Source of the DNA: JAKAWQ01 sp963840545
GTDB lineage: Bacteria; Pseudomonadota; Alphaproteobacteria; Acetobacterales; Acetobacteraceae
Assembly (NCBI GenBank): GCA_963840545.1
Contig: CAWIZE010000001.1
Span: 124,001-188,000 of the forward strand
Direction: 5' to 3'
DNA: 64,000 nt
The position numbers and the translations under genes are program-made. Under the pieces are notes generated by a model. It was not told the DNA's origin. It saw only the letters and a program-made list of their open reading frames with translations, and made no database searches. Below are positions 15,330-23,709 of this stretch, in pieces. Positions within the stretch are counted from its first letter, which is position 1; the number at the start of each line of letters is the position of its first letter.

Positions 15330-16715
15330 TCAATAGGCGCTCCGCTGGCGCGCGGTGGGCTCGGCGCAGCAATACCAGGGTTCGCTCATCGTCGGCGGCG
15401 GGGCGCCGCGGGGCCCCGGGCCGGGCGCGGGGAGGCCAAGCAGGCCAAGGATGCCGGAGAAGGTTTCGCGGCGGGAGCGGCCGGCCTCCGTGTCCGCCTC
15501 GACCACGCCCAGCACGTCCTCGTGCAGCCGGTCCAGGCGCGGATCCGGGTGCTGCCAGGGATAGCAGAGGGACGCTCGGTCGAAGCGACCGGTGAGCGCG
15601 CGGATTTCGGGCAGGTCGAGCAGCAGAGAGCCTTCGGGAAGGAGAAGCCGGATCGCGAGCTGGACCGGGGAGACGCTCTCGATGAGGTCGAGATCGGCGA
15701 TCGCAAGCAGCATGCGGCGATAGGTCTCGCGTGTGGTCCACGGCGTGAAGGCGACGAAGGTCGGGCTCAAGGTGATCCCGGCGGCGCGGCACGCGGCCGC
15801 CGCGCCTGCGATATCGGCGGCGGTATGGCCCTTGTCGAGTGCTTCGAGCGTATGGTCGTCGAAGGATTCGACGGCGGAGGTGACGAAGAGGCAGCCGGTG
15901 CGGGCAAGTTCGGGGAGCGCATCCGAGTGGTTCAGAAGATGCTCGACCTTGATCGTGGCATCGTAGGTGAGGTCGGGGAATTCGCAATGCAGCGCAGCGA
16001 CGATGCGCAAGGCGTGGCGCACGCCGTTGAAGAAGTCCGGATCGCCGAAGGAGATGTGCTCCGCGCCCATGGCGGCCAGGTTGCGGATATCGGCAAGCAC
16101 CACGTCAGGCTGAACGATGAAGAAACGGCCGTGATAGACCGGGACGATCGGGCAATGGCGGCAGAGATGCTTGCAGCCGCGCGTTGCCTCGGTGACGCCG
16201 ACGGTGCGGCGGGTTCCGTCGGGCATGACGAGGTGGGCGTAGCGGGAGAGGCCCGGCAGGCCGTGCCGGGCGGGCGGCAGGAATTTTTGCTTGTCGAGCG
16301 TGATCGTTGCCGCGCGCCTGGGCGGGGGTCCGATCGCGAGCGAGCGGGCGAGCGCGACCAGCGGGGCTTCGAACTCCCCGCCGATGACGCTGCCGACGCC
16401 GCATTCGCCGAGCAGTGGAGCGTTGAGCGGGGCATAGAGCCCGAACGCGGCGAGATGGGCGGCCGGGTTGGCGGCGCGGAGCTTTTTGAGGAGCGGCAGC
16501 GCGAGGCGGGTTGCCGTGTGCATCGGCAGATGCACGCCGATCAGGGCGGCATCGGCGAGCGCCGCTTGGTCGGGCGGCGTGACGGCAAGATCGAGCAGAC
16601 GGACCGGAAACCCTGCGGCTTCGAGCCAGGCGGCGGCGGAGGCGAGGCCGAAGGGCTGGCGCCCGAGATCGTAGGTGGACGCCAGCACCACGCGGCACGG
16701 CGTCCCGGGATTCAC
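15330..16715 (-). CDS. Radical SAM protein with C-terminal CCAEP tail
   Basis: A 461-residue B12-binding-fold plus radical SAM protein. Residues ~1-140 resemble a cobalamin-binding domain (DLGRQPFGLASAAAWLEAAG), but no canonical DxHxxG is obvious. The 4Fe-4S motif is TRGCKHLCRHCP (CxxxCxxC) near residue 190, followed by a TIM-barrel-like half. The C-terminus ends in WYCCAEPT, the tail of a family in which some members carry selenocysteine (CUAEP); here both codons are TGC, so cysteine is encoded. It overlaps the DUF169 gene by ATGA. The reaction is unknown; the tail cysteines probably take part in chemistry or metal binding. Confidence 0.85.
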   Translation of the reverse strand: MNPGTPCRVVLASTYDLGRQPFGLASAAAWLEAAGFPVRLLDLAVTPPDQAALADAALIGVHLPMHTATRLALPLLKKLRAANPAAHLAAFGLYAPLNAPLLGECGVGSVIGGEFEAPLVALARSLAIGPPPRRAATITLDKQKFLPPARHGLPGLSRYAHLVMPDGTRRTVGVTEATRGCKHLCRHCPIVPVYHGRFFIVQPDVVLADIRNLAAMGAEHISFGDPDFFNGVRHALRIVAALHCEFPDLTYDATIKVEHLLNHSDALPELARTGCLFVTSAVESFDDHTLEALDKGHTAADIAGAAAACRAAGITLSPTFVAFTPWTTRETYRRMLLAIADLDLIESVSPVQLAIRLLLPEGSLLLDLPEIRALTGRFDRASLCYPWQHPDPRLDRLHEDVLGVVEADTEAGRSRRETFSGILGLLGLPAPGPGPRGAPPPTMSEPWYCCAEPTARQRSAY

Positions 16716-17434
16716 GCGAAGCGCCGGCCGTCGGCGGCGGCGTAGGCGGCGACAGCGAGATCGGCGGTGCGCGCGCGATCGAGCCGCTCGATCAGCGCCG
16801 GCAGGGCGGCGAACGGTATGGCGCAGGCGACCTCGTTGTTCGCCATGCCGGTGCGCACGCGGCTCAACATGCAGCCGCTGCTGACGACGATCTCACCGCT
16901 GGAAATCGCCAGCGGGATGATATGGCACTGCGGCTTGCCCTCGAGGCGGAGCGCGGGCCAGGCGTCGTTGAGCAGCATGAGCTGCTTGCCGTTGACGCGC
17001 AGCAGCACGATGTCCGGCTGGAGCGGGCTCTCGGCAAGCGGGGCATAGACGACGGCCCAGGGCGGCGGCGTGACGGCCGGGAGGGCGCCGGCCGCCTCTG
17101 CCGTCACCCACTCCGAGGCAAGCAGCGCCTGCACATCTTCATTGCCGACGACCGCGCCGAGCGGGCTGAAGCCGTGCGTGACGCTGCCGACGCTGCAATT
17201 GCCGTGATCGGCGGCGACGGTGGTGAAGGCGCGCTCGGTGGCATGCATCCAGAAGACGCAGCCTGCCGGCACGGCACCGGTGCGGCCATCCGGCGTCGGC
17301 GCCGGATACCTGCCCTCGAACGGTGGCGCGGCGACGGGTCCATTCCCGGCGAAGGCGATGGCGATCGGCGGCACGCCCAGCCCGAGGAAATCCCGAAGCG
17401 CTCTATCGAGAGTAGAACAATCTTCTCGTGACAT
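16712..17434 (-). CDS. DUF169 family protein
   Basis: A 240-residue protein matching the DUF169 pattern: LGLGVPPIAIAF near the start, a central cysteine-containing stretch (HGNCSVGSVTHGF) and a C-terminal SSGCMLSRVRTGMANNEVACAIP. Conserved cysteines suggest metal or cofactor binding, but the family function is not established. The ATG at 17434 follows AGGATAA. It is the upstream partner of the CCAEP radical SAM gene, overlapping by ATGA, which argues that the two products act together. Confidence 0.8.
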   Translation of the reverse strand: MSREDCSTLDRALRDFLGLGVPPIAIAFAGNGPVAAPPFEGRYPAPTPDGRTGAVPAGCVFWMHATERAFTTVAADHGNCSVGSVTHGFSPLGAVVGNEDVQALLASEWVTAEAAGALPAVTPPPWAVVYAPLAESPLQPDIVLLRVNGKQLMLLNDAWPALRLEGKPQCHIIPLAISSGEIVVSSGCMLSRVRTGMANNEVACAIPFAALPALIERLDRARTADLAVAAYAAADGRRFA

Positions 17435-17462
17435 GTATCTTTATCCTGCAATATTGCTTCAT

Positions 17463-17491
17463 TCGTAAGTTCGCTCGTATCATCCTGTCAA
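17463..17491 (-). promoter_or_regulatory. Possible sigma70-type promoter for DUF169/radical SAM
   Basis: On the minus strand TTGACA (17491-17486) is followed after 17 bases by TTACGA (17468-17463), in an AT-richer region ~30 bp upstream of the DUF169 start codon. The -35 is perfect and the -10 is weak. Confidence 0.35.
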
Positions 17492-17583
17492 GGATATGGA
17501 CAATGTTCGTGTTCATGTTCACGGTCCCGTTCGCGCAAAAATGAGCGGGGCCCGAGAACTGCGCGGGGAGGATCGGCCTCGTC

Positions 17584-18927
17584 ATGCGGATTGAGAAATT
17601 CCTCCCCCGATCGCCCTATGCCGCCTCCTTCGATCGGGGGACGGACCGGCTGGTCGTGGTGTTCTGCCCGGTGGGAACCCCTGTCGGGCAGTTCGCCGGC
17701 TCGGAGAGGCTCGGCGTCGGCCGCTACGACGTGGCGGCGTTCAATTGTCCGGACGCGCAGTGGTATCTCGGCGGCATCCCGGAGACGCTGGGGCACCCCG
17801 AGCGGTTCGAGGCGGGCCTGCGCGCCTTCATCGCCAGCGGCGGCTATCGGCGGGTGCTGTTCTGCGGGCTGAGCAAGGGCGCTTTCGGCGCCGTGGATTT
17901 CGGCCTGCGCTGCGGCGCGGCCTCCATTCTGGCGGCGGGCCTCGAGTCCGTTTACGGGCTTTGCTCATACTTCCGCCGCGTCGTGCCTCCGGCACTGGCA
18001 GGGCGACAGCGCGAGCGGCTGCGGGAGTGGCCGGCGCTGGCGCGGGCGAGCCCGGCGCGCATCCATTCGCTCTACGGCGTCGAATCGGTGACCGACCTTT
18101 TCTATGCGTGGGTGGCGCGGCGCCGGCTCGGCGCCCCGGCCCTGCTGGTCGCGCGCGCGGGGCATTTCCTGCGGCCGGTCATCGAGGAGCGCGTCGGGTT
18201 CGCGCGGCTGATCGAGGAGGTGCTCGAACGGGACCGGCTGGGGCAGCTCGAGACCAGCCTGGTGACGGTGGATCTCGGGCGGATCGGCCGCTCGGCGCTC
18301 GCCTACGTCCAGGCAAGCCAGCGGCAGCGAACCAGGCCGGGATTCTCCCCGGGATTCCACCCGCTCAAGCCGATCGAACGCTATGCGGTGGCGGCGGCGC
18401 TGGTGGCGCAGGGCAAACCGCTGGAGGCGCTTGCCCTGCTCGCAAAGCCGCGGGGGCCGGCGATCGGCGCGGCGGCATGGGAAGCGCTCCGCGCCCGGGC
18501 GCTGCTGGACGCCGGAAACTGGGCGGCGGCCGAGCCGATCGCGCGGCGGCTCAGGGAAGCGGACCCGGCAGCCCACGAGCCGGCACAGGTCCTCTACGGC
18601 GCGCTGGTTGCAGGCGGCAGGACCGAGGAGCTGCCGGAGCTCGGGTTCGCGCTCTATCGCGCCGATCGCCAGCGGCTCGGTCTGCTCGAGGCCTATCTCC
18701 GGCATCTCGTCGCGGGCGGGAGGAAGGACGAGGCGGACGCGATCCTCGGCCGGGAGATCGCGCGGGCAGGAGAGGACGAGCGCGTCGCGCGGCTCGGCTT
18801 GCTTGCCTTGCGGCTGGGGCTGGAACCGCAGGCGGGGCTCACGACGCAAGCGGCCCCAGGCGCGGAGATCCCGGCGCGGAGATCACGGCGCGAAGCTCCG
18901 GCAGGACAGATCCTCAGGCTCTCCTAG
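17584..18927 (+). CDS. Unknown protein: alpha/beta-hydrolase-like domain plus TPR-like helices
   Basis: A 447-residue protein without a family I can name. Residues ~15-210 look like an alpha/beta-hydrolase fold: a beta strand LVVVFCPVG, a nucleophile elbow CGLSKGAFGA (GxSxG) and a late histidine (ARAGHFLRP). Residues ~255-420 are alanine-rich helical pairs resembling tetratricopeptide repeats. A GGGGAGG site lies ~13 bases before the ATG. It is divergent from the DUF169 gene. The last ~30 residues are shaped by a 14-bp tandem array (18860-18900), so the original C-terminus may differ. Role unknown; a hydrolase or cell-surface biogenesis enzyme is possible. Confidence 0.7.
   Translation: MRIEKFLPRSPYAASFDRGTDRLVVVFCPVGTPVGQFAGSERLGVGRYDVAAFNCPDAQWYLGGIPETLGHPERFEAGLRAFIASGGYRRVLFCGLSKGAFGAVDFGLRCGAASILAAGLESVYGLCSYFRRVVPPALAGRQRERLREWPALARASPARIHSLYGVESVTDLFYAWVARRRLGAPALLVARAGHFLRPVIEERVGFARLIEEVLERDRLGQLETSLVTVDLGRIGRSALAYVQASQRQRTRPGFSPGFHPLKPIERYAVAAALVAQGKPLEALALLAKPRGPAIGAAAWEALRARALLDAGNWAAAEPIARRLREADPAAHEPAQVLYGALVAGGRTEELPELGFALYRADRQRLGLLEAYLRHLVAGGRKDEADAILGREIARAGEDERVARLGLLALRLGLEPQAGLTTQAAPGAEIPARRSRREAPAGQILRLS
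18860..18900 (+). repeat. 14-bp tandem repeat x~3 in the 3' end of a coding sequence
   Basis: GCGCGGAGATCCCG and two near copies. Each unit shifts the reading frame by two bases, so copy number decides which C-terminus is made. Confidence 0.75.
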
Positions 18928-18929
18928 CC

Positions 18930-18989
18930 GACCCCGACTTTGCAGACCCCGACTTTGCAGACCCCGGCTTTGCAGACCCCGGCTTTGCC
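18930..18989. repeat. 15-bp tandem repeat x4
   Basis: Consensus GACCCCG(A/G)CTTTGCA, two units of each variant, just after the stop of the upstream gene and 35 bases before the lipoprotein gene's end. One frame would read as (ADPDF) repeats, but no gene is proposed. Confidence 0.85.
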
Positions 18990-19023
18990 GATCACGCGTT
19001 TGCGGATGGCGGGGCGCTGCCGC

Positions 19024-19743
19024 CTATAGCGTGACGGATGTCGCGGTCCAGGACGGGATGGACGGGACCGGCCCCGCGATCACGTGATATTCGTATTTCA
19101 GCACCACGCCGGATTTCGGATCGATCCACGACGTGCTTTGAGAATGGTAGGCGGCCATTCTGCCGACCTCCGTAACCTGCGTGTCCCTTTGCAGCTTGAT
19201 CGCCGGATAGCTCGTGCCGCCCACGGTGACCGGGTCCACGCCTTGGTTAACGCAGGTAACGTTCCATTGCACCTTGGAGTTCTCGGCCGTGAAGCCGTTG
19301 TCGAGCATCGGCGTCGTGAAGCTCGCCTGCGTCCCCGGCGGGCCGGCCAGCGCGGTTGCAATCGCGGTGCGCGCATTCGCGACGATCCCCGGCGGCATGC
19401 TCTTGGGCACGCCGAAGATCGAGAAGAGCGCCTGTGCGGGCGTTCCGTTGACCGTGAAGACGCAGACGTTCGGATCGGAGGGGTTGGCTCCCTGATAATG
19501 CACGGTCGATCCGTCGCTGCGCATGGCCGAAACGTTCGCCGCGGGGCACGGGATGGTGCCCGAGGCGGCCGCGGCAGTGGCCCCCGAGGCAGCCATGGCC
19601 TGAGCTGCCGCCGGCATCGCCATTCCCGCGGGCGCCGCGGGGGCTGGCATTGCCGCAGACGGCGCGGGTCCACCCTGCTGCGCGCATCCCGCGAGCAACA
19701 AAAGCACCAGGGAAGGCCAAACGGCGGTCGTGCGCAGTGGCAT
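19024..19743 (-). CDS. Putative lipoprotein, unknown function
   Basis: A 239-residue protein with a lipoprotein signal peptide: a hydrophobic stretch ends in LLLLAGC, with the lipidated cysteine near residue 21. Residues ~25-65 are an alanine/proline/methionine-rich linker, followed by a ~170-residue domain with three cysteines (TIPCPAAN, NVCVFTV, VTCVNQG). The ATG at 19743 is preceded by GGGGAGGAA. The globular part shows no family I recognise; the C-terminal half (SWIDPKSGVVLKYEYHV) recalls outer-membrane-lipoprotein sensor folds, only as an impression. It stands alone, convergent with the preceding gene. Confidence 0.7.
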   Translation of the reverse strand: MPLRTTAVWPSLVLLLLAGCAQQGGPAPSAAMPAPAAPAGMAMPAAAQAMAASGATAAAASGTIPCPAANVSAMRSDGSTVHYQGANPSDPNVCVFTVNGTPAQALFSIFGVPKSMPPGIVANARTAIATALAGPPGTQASFTTPMLDNGFTAENSKVQWNVTCVNQGVDPVTVGGTSYPAIKLQRDTQVTEVGRMAAYHSQSTSWIDPKSGVVLKYEYHVIAGPVPSIPSWTATSVTL

Positions 19744-19920
19744 CAATTCCTCCCCCGATCAAGGCCGCCGACCGAACCGGTCGCGGAACAGACGCCCGAC
19801 CGAGTACAGGATTACTTCCTCCTTCGCAACGAGGATCGTTACGGATCGCGGTTCTTTGATCGGCCGCGCGGCCGGCGAGAACGAAGCCCTTGCCCGCCAG
19901 GCGGGCGCCGCCGGCGAAGC

Positions 19921-19952
19921 GGCGGCTCAGCGGGGCGGCGGCTCAGCGGGGC
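19921..19952. repeat. 16-bp tandem duplication
   Basis: GGCGGCTCAGCGGGGC occurs twice, perfectly. Confidence 0.8.
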
Positions 19953-19995
19953 GGCATTTGCATTGCGATGCTGAACGCGTGGCCGCTCACGTCGG

Positions 19996-20175
19996 TCACC
20001 ACCAGCCGGGAGCATCCGCGGGGAAGCGCCGGCTGCTGGCGGGAAGAGCGGCCAGGGCGGCGCCGAACAGGATGATGCCCGCGTACGGCAGATCGAAATG
20101 GTGCAGCAGGAAGGCGATGATGCGGTCGGTGCCGAGCCGCGCTCCCGGCATCGCCGACTGGAATTTGTTGGCCAT
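19996..20175 (-). CDS. Possible small membrane protein (doubtful)
   Basis: A 59-codon ORF beginning MANKFQSAMPGARLG with one hydrophobic stretch (PYAGIILFGAALAALPA). No good ribosome-binding site is present and the C-terminus looks unstructured. It could be a remnant or chance; listed because the region has nothing else coding. Confidence 0.25.
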   Translation of the reverse strand: MANKFQSAMPGARLGTDRIIAFLLHHFDLPYAGIILFGAALAALPASSRRFPADAPGWW

Positions 20176-20299
20176 CCAGCTCGGCGCGAACCTCCGCCCC
20201 GGTCGATGAAGCCCCGGACGAAGCGGATGGCGGCAAGGGCGAGGCCGGCAAGCGCCCATCGTTGCCCCGGATGCTCATTCGCCTCGACGATCGTGCCGG

Positions 20300-20355
20300 A
20301 TGAAGGTCGGGGCATGAAGATCGGGGCATGAAGATCGGGGCATGAAGGTCGGGGC
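20300..20355. repeat. 14-bp tandem repeat x4
   Basis: ATGAAG(A/G)TCGGGGC repeated four times with only the A/G difference. It lies ~55 bases upstream of the DUF1028 start, where it could affect the promoter or leader. Confidence 0.88.
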
Positions 20356-20408
20356 ATTCGAACCCGGCGGGCTTGCGGGGCGGCGGCGGCGCGGCGAGGA
20401 TGGCGCGC

Positions 20409-21116
20409 ATGACGTGGTCGATCCTCGTGCGCGATCCGGAGTCCGGCGCGCTCGGCGCCGCCGTCGCCAGCCGGTTCTTCGCGGTGGGCGCGCTCTGCAT
20501 CCAGGTCGAGGGCGGCGTCGCGGCGCTGGCGACGCAGGCGCTCGTCAACCCGATGTACGCGCTCGAGGGCATGAGCCGGCTCCGGGCGGGCGAGGCCCCC
20601 GAAGAGGTCGCCGCCGCGCTGATCGCCGCTGACGCCGGGCGGGCGCACCGCCAGCTCCACATCCTCGACGCCGCAGGGCGGGCGGCGCGCCATACCGGGG
20701 CGGCGTGCGTCGCCTGGTGCGGGATGCTGGGCGGGGCGGATGTCTCGCTCGCCGGCAACATGCTGGCCGGGCCGGCGGTGCTGGAGCGGACGCTCGCCGC
20801 CTTCGCCGGCTCGCGCGGGCCGCTCGCCGGGCGGCTCCTGGCCGCGATGGAAGCGGGCGAGGCGGCGGGCGGGGACAAGCGGGGACGGCAATCGGCCGCG
20901 CTCAAGATCGCGACCCGGGACCCCTACCCCGACCTCGATATCCGCGCCGACGACCATCCCGACCCGCTGGCCGAGCTCAACCGGCTCTTCCGCGTGAGCC
21001 GCGAGCGCTTCGCGGTGTTCCGCCGCTTCCTGCCCGGGCGGGACAATGCCTGCGGCGTCTTCGATCGCCGGGTGATCGAGGTGGCGATCGAGCGCGAAGG
21101 CGTTCCACCGGCGTAA
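20409..21116 (+). CDS. DUF1028 family protein (Ntn-hydrolase-like)
   Basis: A 235-residue protein with the DUF1028 start MTWSILVRDPESGALGAAVASRFFAVG, then NPMYALEGM and AGNMLAGPAVLERTL. The family has an Ntn-hydrolase-like fold, but its activity is undefined. The ATG at 20409 was preferred over 20400 because GGCGAGGA sits eight bases upstream. A peptide-type ABC importer follows in the same direction 85 bases downstream; DUF1028 genes often sit beside peptide transport or peptidase genes, which suggests processing of imported peptides or amides (inference). Confidence 0.8.
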   Translation: MTWSILVRDPESGALGAAVASRFFAVGALCIQVEGGVAALATQALVNPMYALEGMSRLRAGEAPEEVAAALIAADAGRAHRQLHILDAAGRAARHTGAACVAWCGMLGGADVSLAGNMLAGPAVLERTLAAFAGSRGPLAGRLLAAMEAGEAAGGDKRGRQSAALKIATRDPYPDLDIRADDHPDPLAELNRLFRVSRERFAVFRRFLPGRDNACGVFDRRVIEVAIEREGVPPA

Positions 21117-21201
21117 ATTTCTCCCCGTCTTCTTGCCAGGTGCGGGCGGACGCAGCAAAAGGGAGAAAACCCGCGCGAACGACAAGATTGGAGGCTTCCC
21201 C

Positions 21202-22719
21202 ATGCGACGCACCCTCTTCGCCGCCGCCGCGGCGGCCTTCCTGCTGGCAGGCGCCGCCCCGCGCCCCGCGATGGCCCAGACGCTCCGGATCGGGCTCCGC
21301 GAGGACCCCGACGTCCTCGACCCGACGATCGGGGGCAGCTATGTCGGGCGCATCGTCTTCGCCGGCATGTGCGACAAGCTCTTCGACTACAACACCAGGC
21401 TCGACATCGTGCCTCAGCTGGCGACCGGGTACGAATACAAGGACCCGACCCATCTCATCCTGCACCTGCGCCCGGGCGTGATCTTCCAGGACGGCGAAAA
21501 ATTCGACGCCGCGGCGGTGAAATACACGCTGATGCGGGATCTGACGATGAAGGGGAGCCTGCGCAAGGGCCAGATCAACGCCATCGGCGCGATCGAGATC
21601 ATCGACCCGCTCACCGTGGAGCTGGTGCTGAAGTCCCCCGATTCACCGCTGCTCGCGCAGCTCGCCGGCCGCCCGGGTATCATGGTCGCTCCTGAGGTCG
21701 CGCAAAAGGAGGGGGAAAAATTCGGGCTCCATCCGGTCTGCGCGGGGCCATTCAGCTTCGTGAGCCGCATCCCCGAGCAGGAGATCACGCTCGAACGCTT
21801 CCCCGGCTACTGGAACGCCAAGGCGATCCACTTCGACCGCGTGGTCTATGAGCCGATCGTCAATTCCGCCGTGCGGCTCGCCAATCTTCAGGCGGGCACG
21901 CTCGACCTCGTGGAATATATCGTGCCGACCGACGTGCCGGCGGTGAAGAAGGACCCCAAGCTCAAGCTGGCGATGAACGATTCGCTCGGCTACGAAGGGA
22001 TCACCTTCAACACCAATCACGGGCCGATGGCGAAGAGCCCGATCGGGGAAAGTGCCGATCTGCGGCGGGCCTTCGAGCTGGCGATCGACCGCAAGGCGCT
22101 GATCCAGGTGGTCTATGACGGGCTCTTCACGGCCCTCGCGCAGGCCAATCCGCCGATCTCCCAGTTCTACGTTCCCGCGATCCAGCCGCCGCCGCGCGAT
22201 ATCGAAGCGGCGAAGAAGCTGGTGGCGGCATCGGGGTTCAAGCCGCCGATTCCGGTGACGATGATCGTGCCGAACAGCCCGGACCTGCTGCAGGCCGCGC
22301 AGGTGATCCAGGCGATGGTCCAGCCCGCCGGCTTCGATCTCAAGATCGAGGCGATGGAGTTCGCCTCCTCCCTCGCCACCTCGGAGGCGGGCGACTTCCA
22401 ATCCTACCTGATCGGCTGGTCGGGCCGGGCGGACGCGGACGGGAACATGTACTCGTTCCTGCACACCGGCTTCGGCTTCAATTACGGCGCCTTCTCCGAC
22501 CCCGTCGTGGACAAGCTCCTGGCGCAGGCGCGGCTCGCCACGGATATCGCGACCCGGCGCGACATCTACGGGAAGGTCTGGGTCGAGGAAAGGAAGCAGA
22601 TGCCCCTGATCTATCTCTGGGCGCTCTCCAACATCGTCGGCATGAAGAAGCAGCTGATGGGCTTCCGGCAGGTGCCGGACGGGATCATCCGCATCCAGGG
22701 CATGTCGATGGCGAACTAG
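21202..22719 (+). CDS. Peptide/nickel-type ABC transporter substrate-binding protein (family 5)
   Basis: A 505-residue exported protein. The ATG at 21202 follows GGAGG and opens a signal peptide ending in AMA. The mature protein has the SBP family-5 layout: LRIGLREDPDVLDPTIGG, FDAAAVKYTLMRD, CAGPFSFVSRIP, and RRAFELAIDRKALI near residue 290. Such proteins bind oligopeptides, dipeptides, glutathione or similar in the periplasm. The two permeases follow directly; no ATPase genes are found beside them. Ligand unknown. Confidence 0.88.
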   Translation: MRRTLFAAAAAAFLLAGAAPRPAMAQTLRIGLREDPDVLDPTIGGSYVGRIVFAGMCDKLFDYNTRLDIVPQLATGYEYKDPTHLILHLRPGVIFQDGEKFDAAAVKYTLMRDLTMKGSLRKGQINAIGAIEIIDPLTVELVLKSPDSPLLAQLAGRPGIMVAPEVAQKEGEKFGLHPVCAGPFSFVSRIPEQEITLERFPGYWNAKAIHFDRVVYEPIVNSAVRLANLQAGTLDLVEYIVPTDVPAVKKDPKLKLAMNDSLGYEGITFNTNHGPMAKSPIGESADLRRAFELAIDRKALIQVVYDGLFTALAQANPPISQFYVPAIQPPPRDIEAAKKLVAASGFKPPIPVTMIVPNSPDLLQAAQVIQAMVQPAGFDLKIEAMEFASSLATSEAGDFQSYLIGWSGRADADGNMYSFLHTGFGFNYGAFSDPVVDKLLAQARLATDIATRRDIYGKVWVEERKQMPLIYLWALSNIVGMKKQLMGFRQVPDGIIRIQGMSMAN

Positions 22720-22745
22720 GCGGGGCGAACGAGGCGGGGCGAACC
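22718..22745 (+). repeat. 14-bp tandem duplication after the SBP stop
   Basis: AGGCGGGGCGAAC(G/C) occurs twice, starting within the stop codon of the binding-protein gene and filling much of the gap before the permease. Confidence 0.75.
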
Positions 22746-22761
22746 CGGGCGCAACCAGGCG

Positions 22762-23709
22762 ATGCGCGGCTATCTCGGCTCGCGGCTGGCGCAGATTCTG
22801 CCGACCCTCTTCCTCGTCAGCATCATCGTCTTCGGGCTGCAGCAGCTGATGCCGGGGGACCCGGCGCTCGTCATCGCCGGCGACAGCGCGGGCGATCCGC
22901 AGATCGTGGCCGAGATCCGCAACGAGCTGATGCTGAACCGGCCGATCCCGGTGCAGTATCTCCACTGGCTCGACAATTTGCTGCACGGCAATCTCGGCTA
23001 TAGCTGGCGGCTGCAGGAGCCGGTCGTGGAACTGGTGGCGCAGAAGCTGCCGGTGACGGCGCAGCTTTCGCTGATGGCCTTCCTCTTCGCCGTTGCCATC
23101 GGCGTGCCGATGGGCATCCTCTCGGCGGTGAAGCGCAACACCGCCTGGGACTGGCTCGCCAATTGCATCGGGCTCTTCGGGCTTTCCATCCCGACCTTCT
23201 GGCTCGGCATCGTCATGATCCTGGTGGTCTCGGTGTGGCTCGGCTGGCTGCCGCCCTCGGGCTATGTGCCGCTGGCGCAGAACTGGGTGCGCTCGCTCGC
23301 CACCACGGTGATGCCGGCTTTCGTCCTCGGCAACGCGATCGCGGCGATCCTGATGCGCCATACGCGGAGCGCGATGCTGGTGGCACTCGGGCAGGACTAT
23401 GTGCGCACGGCGCGGGCCAAAGGCCTCTCCGAGTGGGTGGTGGTGCTGCGCCATGCCTTGCGCAACGCGCTGATCCCGGTGGTGACGCTGGGCGGGCTGC
23501 AGCTCGGCACGCTGCTTTCGGGCGCGGTGCTCACCGAGCAGGTTTTTTCCGTGCCGGGATTCGGCAAGCTCGTGGTGGACGCGGTGTTCAATCGCGACTA
23601 CCCGGTGATCCAGGGCGTGGTGCTGGTGACGGCGCTGCTCTACGTCGTGCTCAACCTCGTGACCGACCTCCTCTATTTCCTCATCAACCCGCGGCTGCGC
23701 GGGGGATGA
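22762..23709 (+). CDS. Peptide-type ABC transporter permease (DppB-like)
   Basis: A 315-residue membrane protein of the DppB/OppB family: N-terminal RLAQILPTLFLVSIIVFGLQ, PGDPA at ~30, and the conserved loop YVRTARAKGLSEWVVVLRHALRNALIPVV, which contacts the ATPase. About six membrane segments are visible. It pairs with the DppC-like subunit encoded next, overlapping by ATGA. The start lies 42 bases after the binding-protein stop, beyond a 14-bp tandem duplication. Confidence 0.9.
   Translation: MRGYLGSRLAQILPTLFLVSIIVFGLQQLMPGDPALVIAGDSAGDPQIVAEIRNELMLNRPIPVQYLHWLDNLLHGNLGYSWRLQEPVVELVAQKLPVTAQLSLMAFLFAVAIGVPMGILSAVKRNTAWDWLANCIGLFGLSIPTFWLGIVMILVVSVWLGWLPPSGYVPLAQNWVRSLATTVMPAFVLGNAIAAILMRHTRSAMLVALGQDYVRTARAKGLSEWVVVLRHALRNALIPVVTLGGLQLGTLLSGAVLTEQVFSVPGFGKLVVDAVFNRDYPVIQGVVLVTALLYVVLNLVTDLLYFLINPRLRGG

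Larger units (their letters stand above)
19744..20408. other. Intergenic region with repeats and a doubtful small ORF
   Basis: These 665 bases contain no confident gene. They hold the lipoprotein gene's upstream region, a 16-bp duplication, a low-confidence 59-codon ORF and a 14-bp array just before the DUF1028 gene. Confidence 0.5.

Noticed and set aside
15360..15380. Selenocysteine codon in the radical SAM tail
   Set aside because: Both codons of the CC pair are TGC, not TGA, so ordinary cysteines are encoded.
17745..19034. Alternative frame encoding (ADPDF)n as the true gene
   Set aside because: The frame from 17584 has the start site, signal-like strands and the GxSxG motif. The alternative frame is Arg-rich shadow until the tandem arrays, and only the repeats look orderly.
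20300..20355. Possible CRISPR-like array
   Set aside because: Units are contiguous 14-bp tandem copies without spacers, and no cas genes are present. The same applies to the other short arrays.
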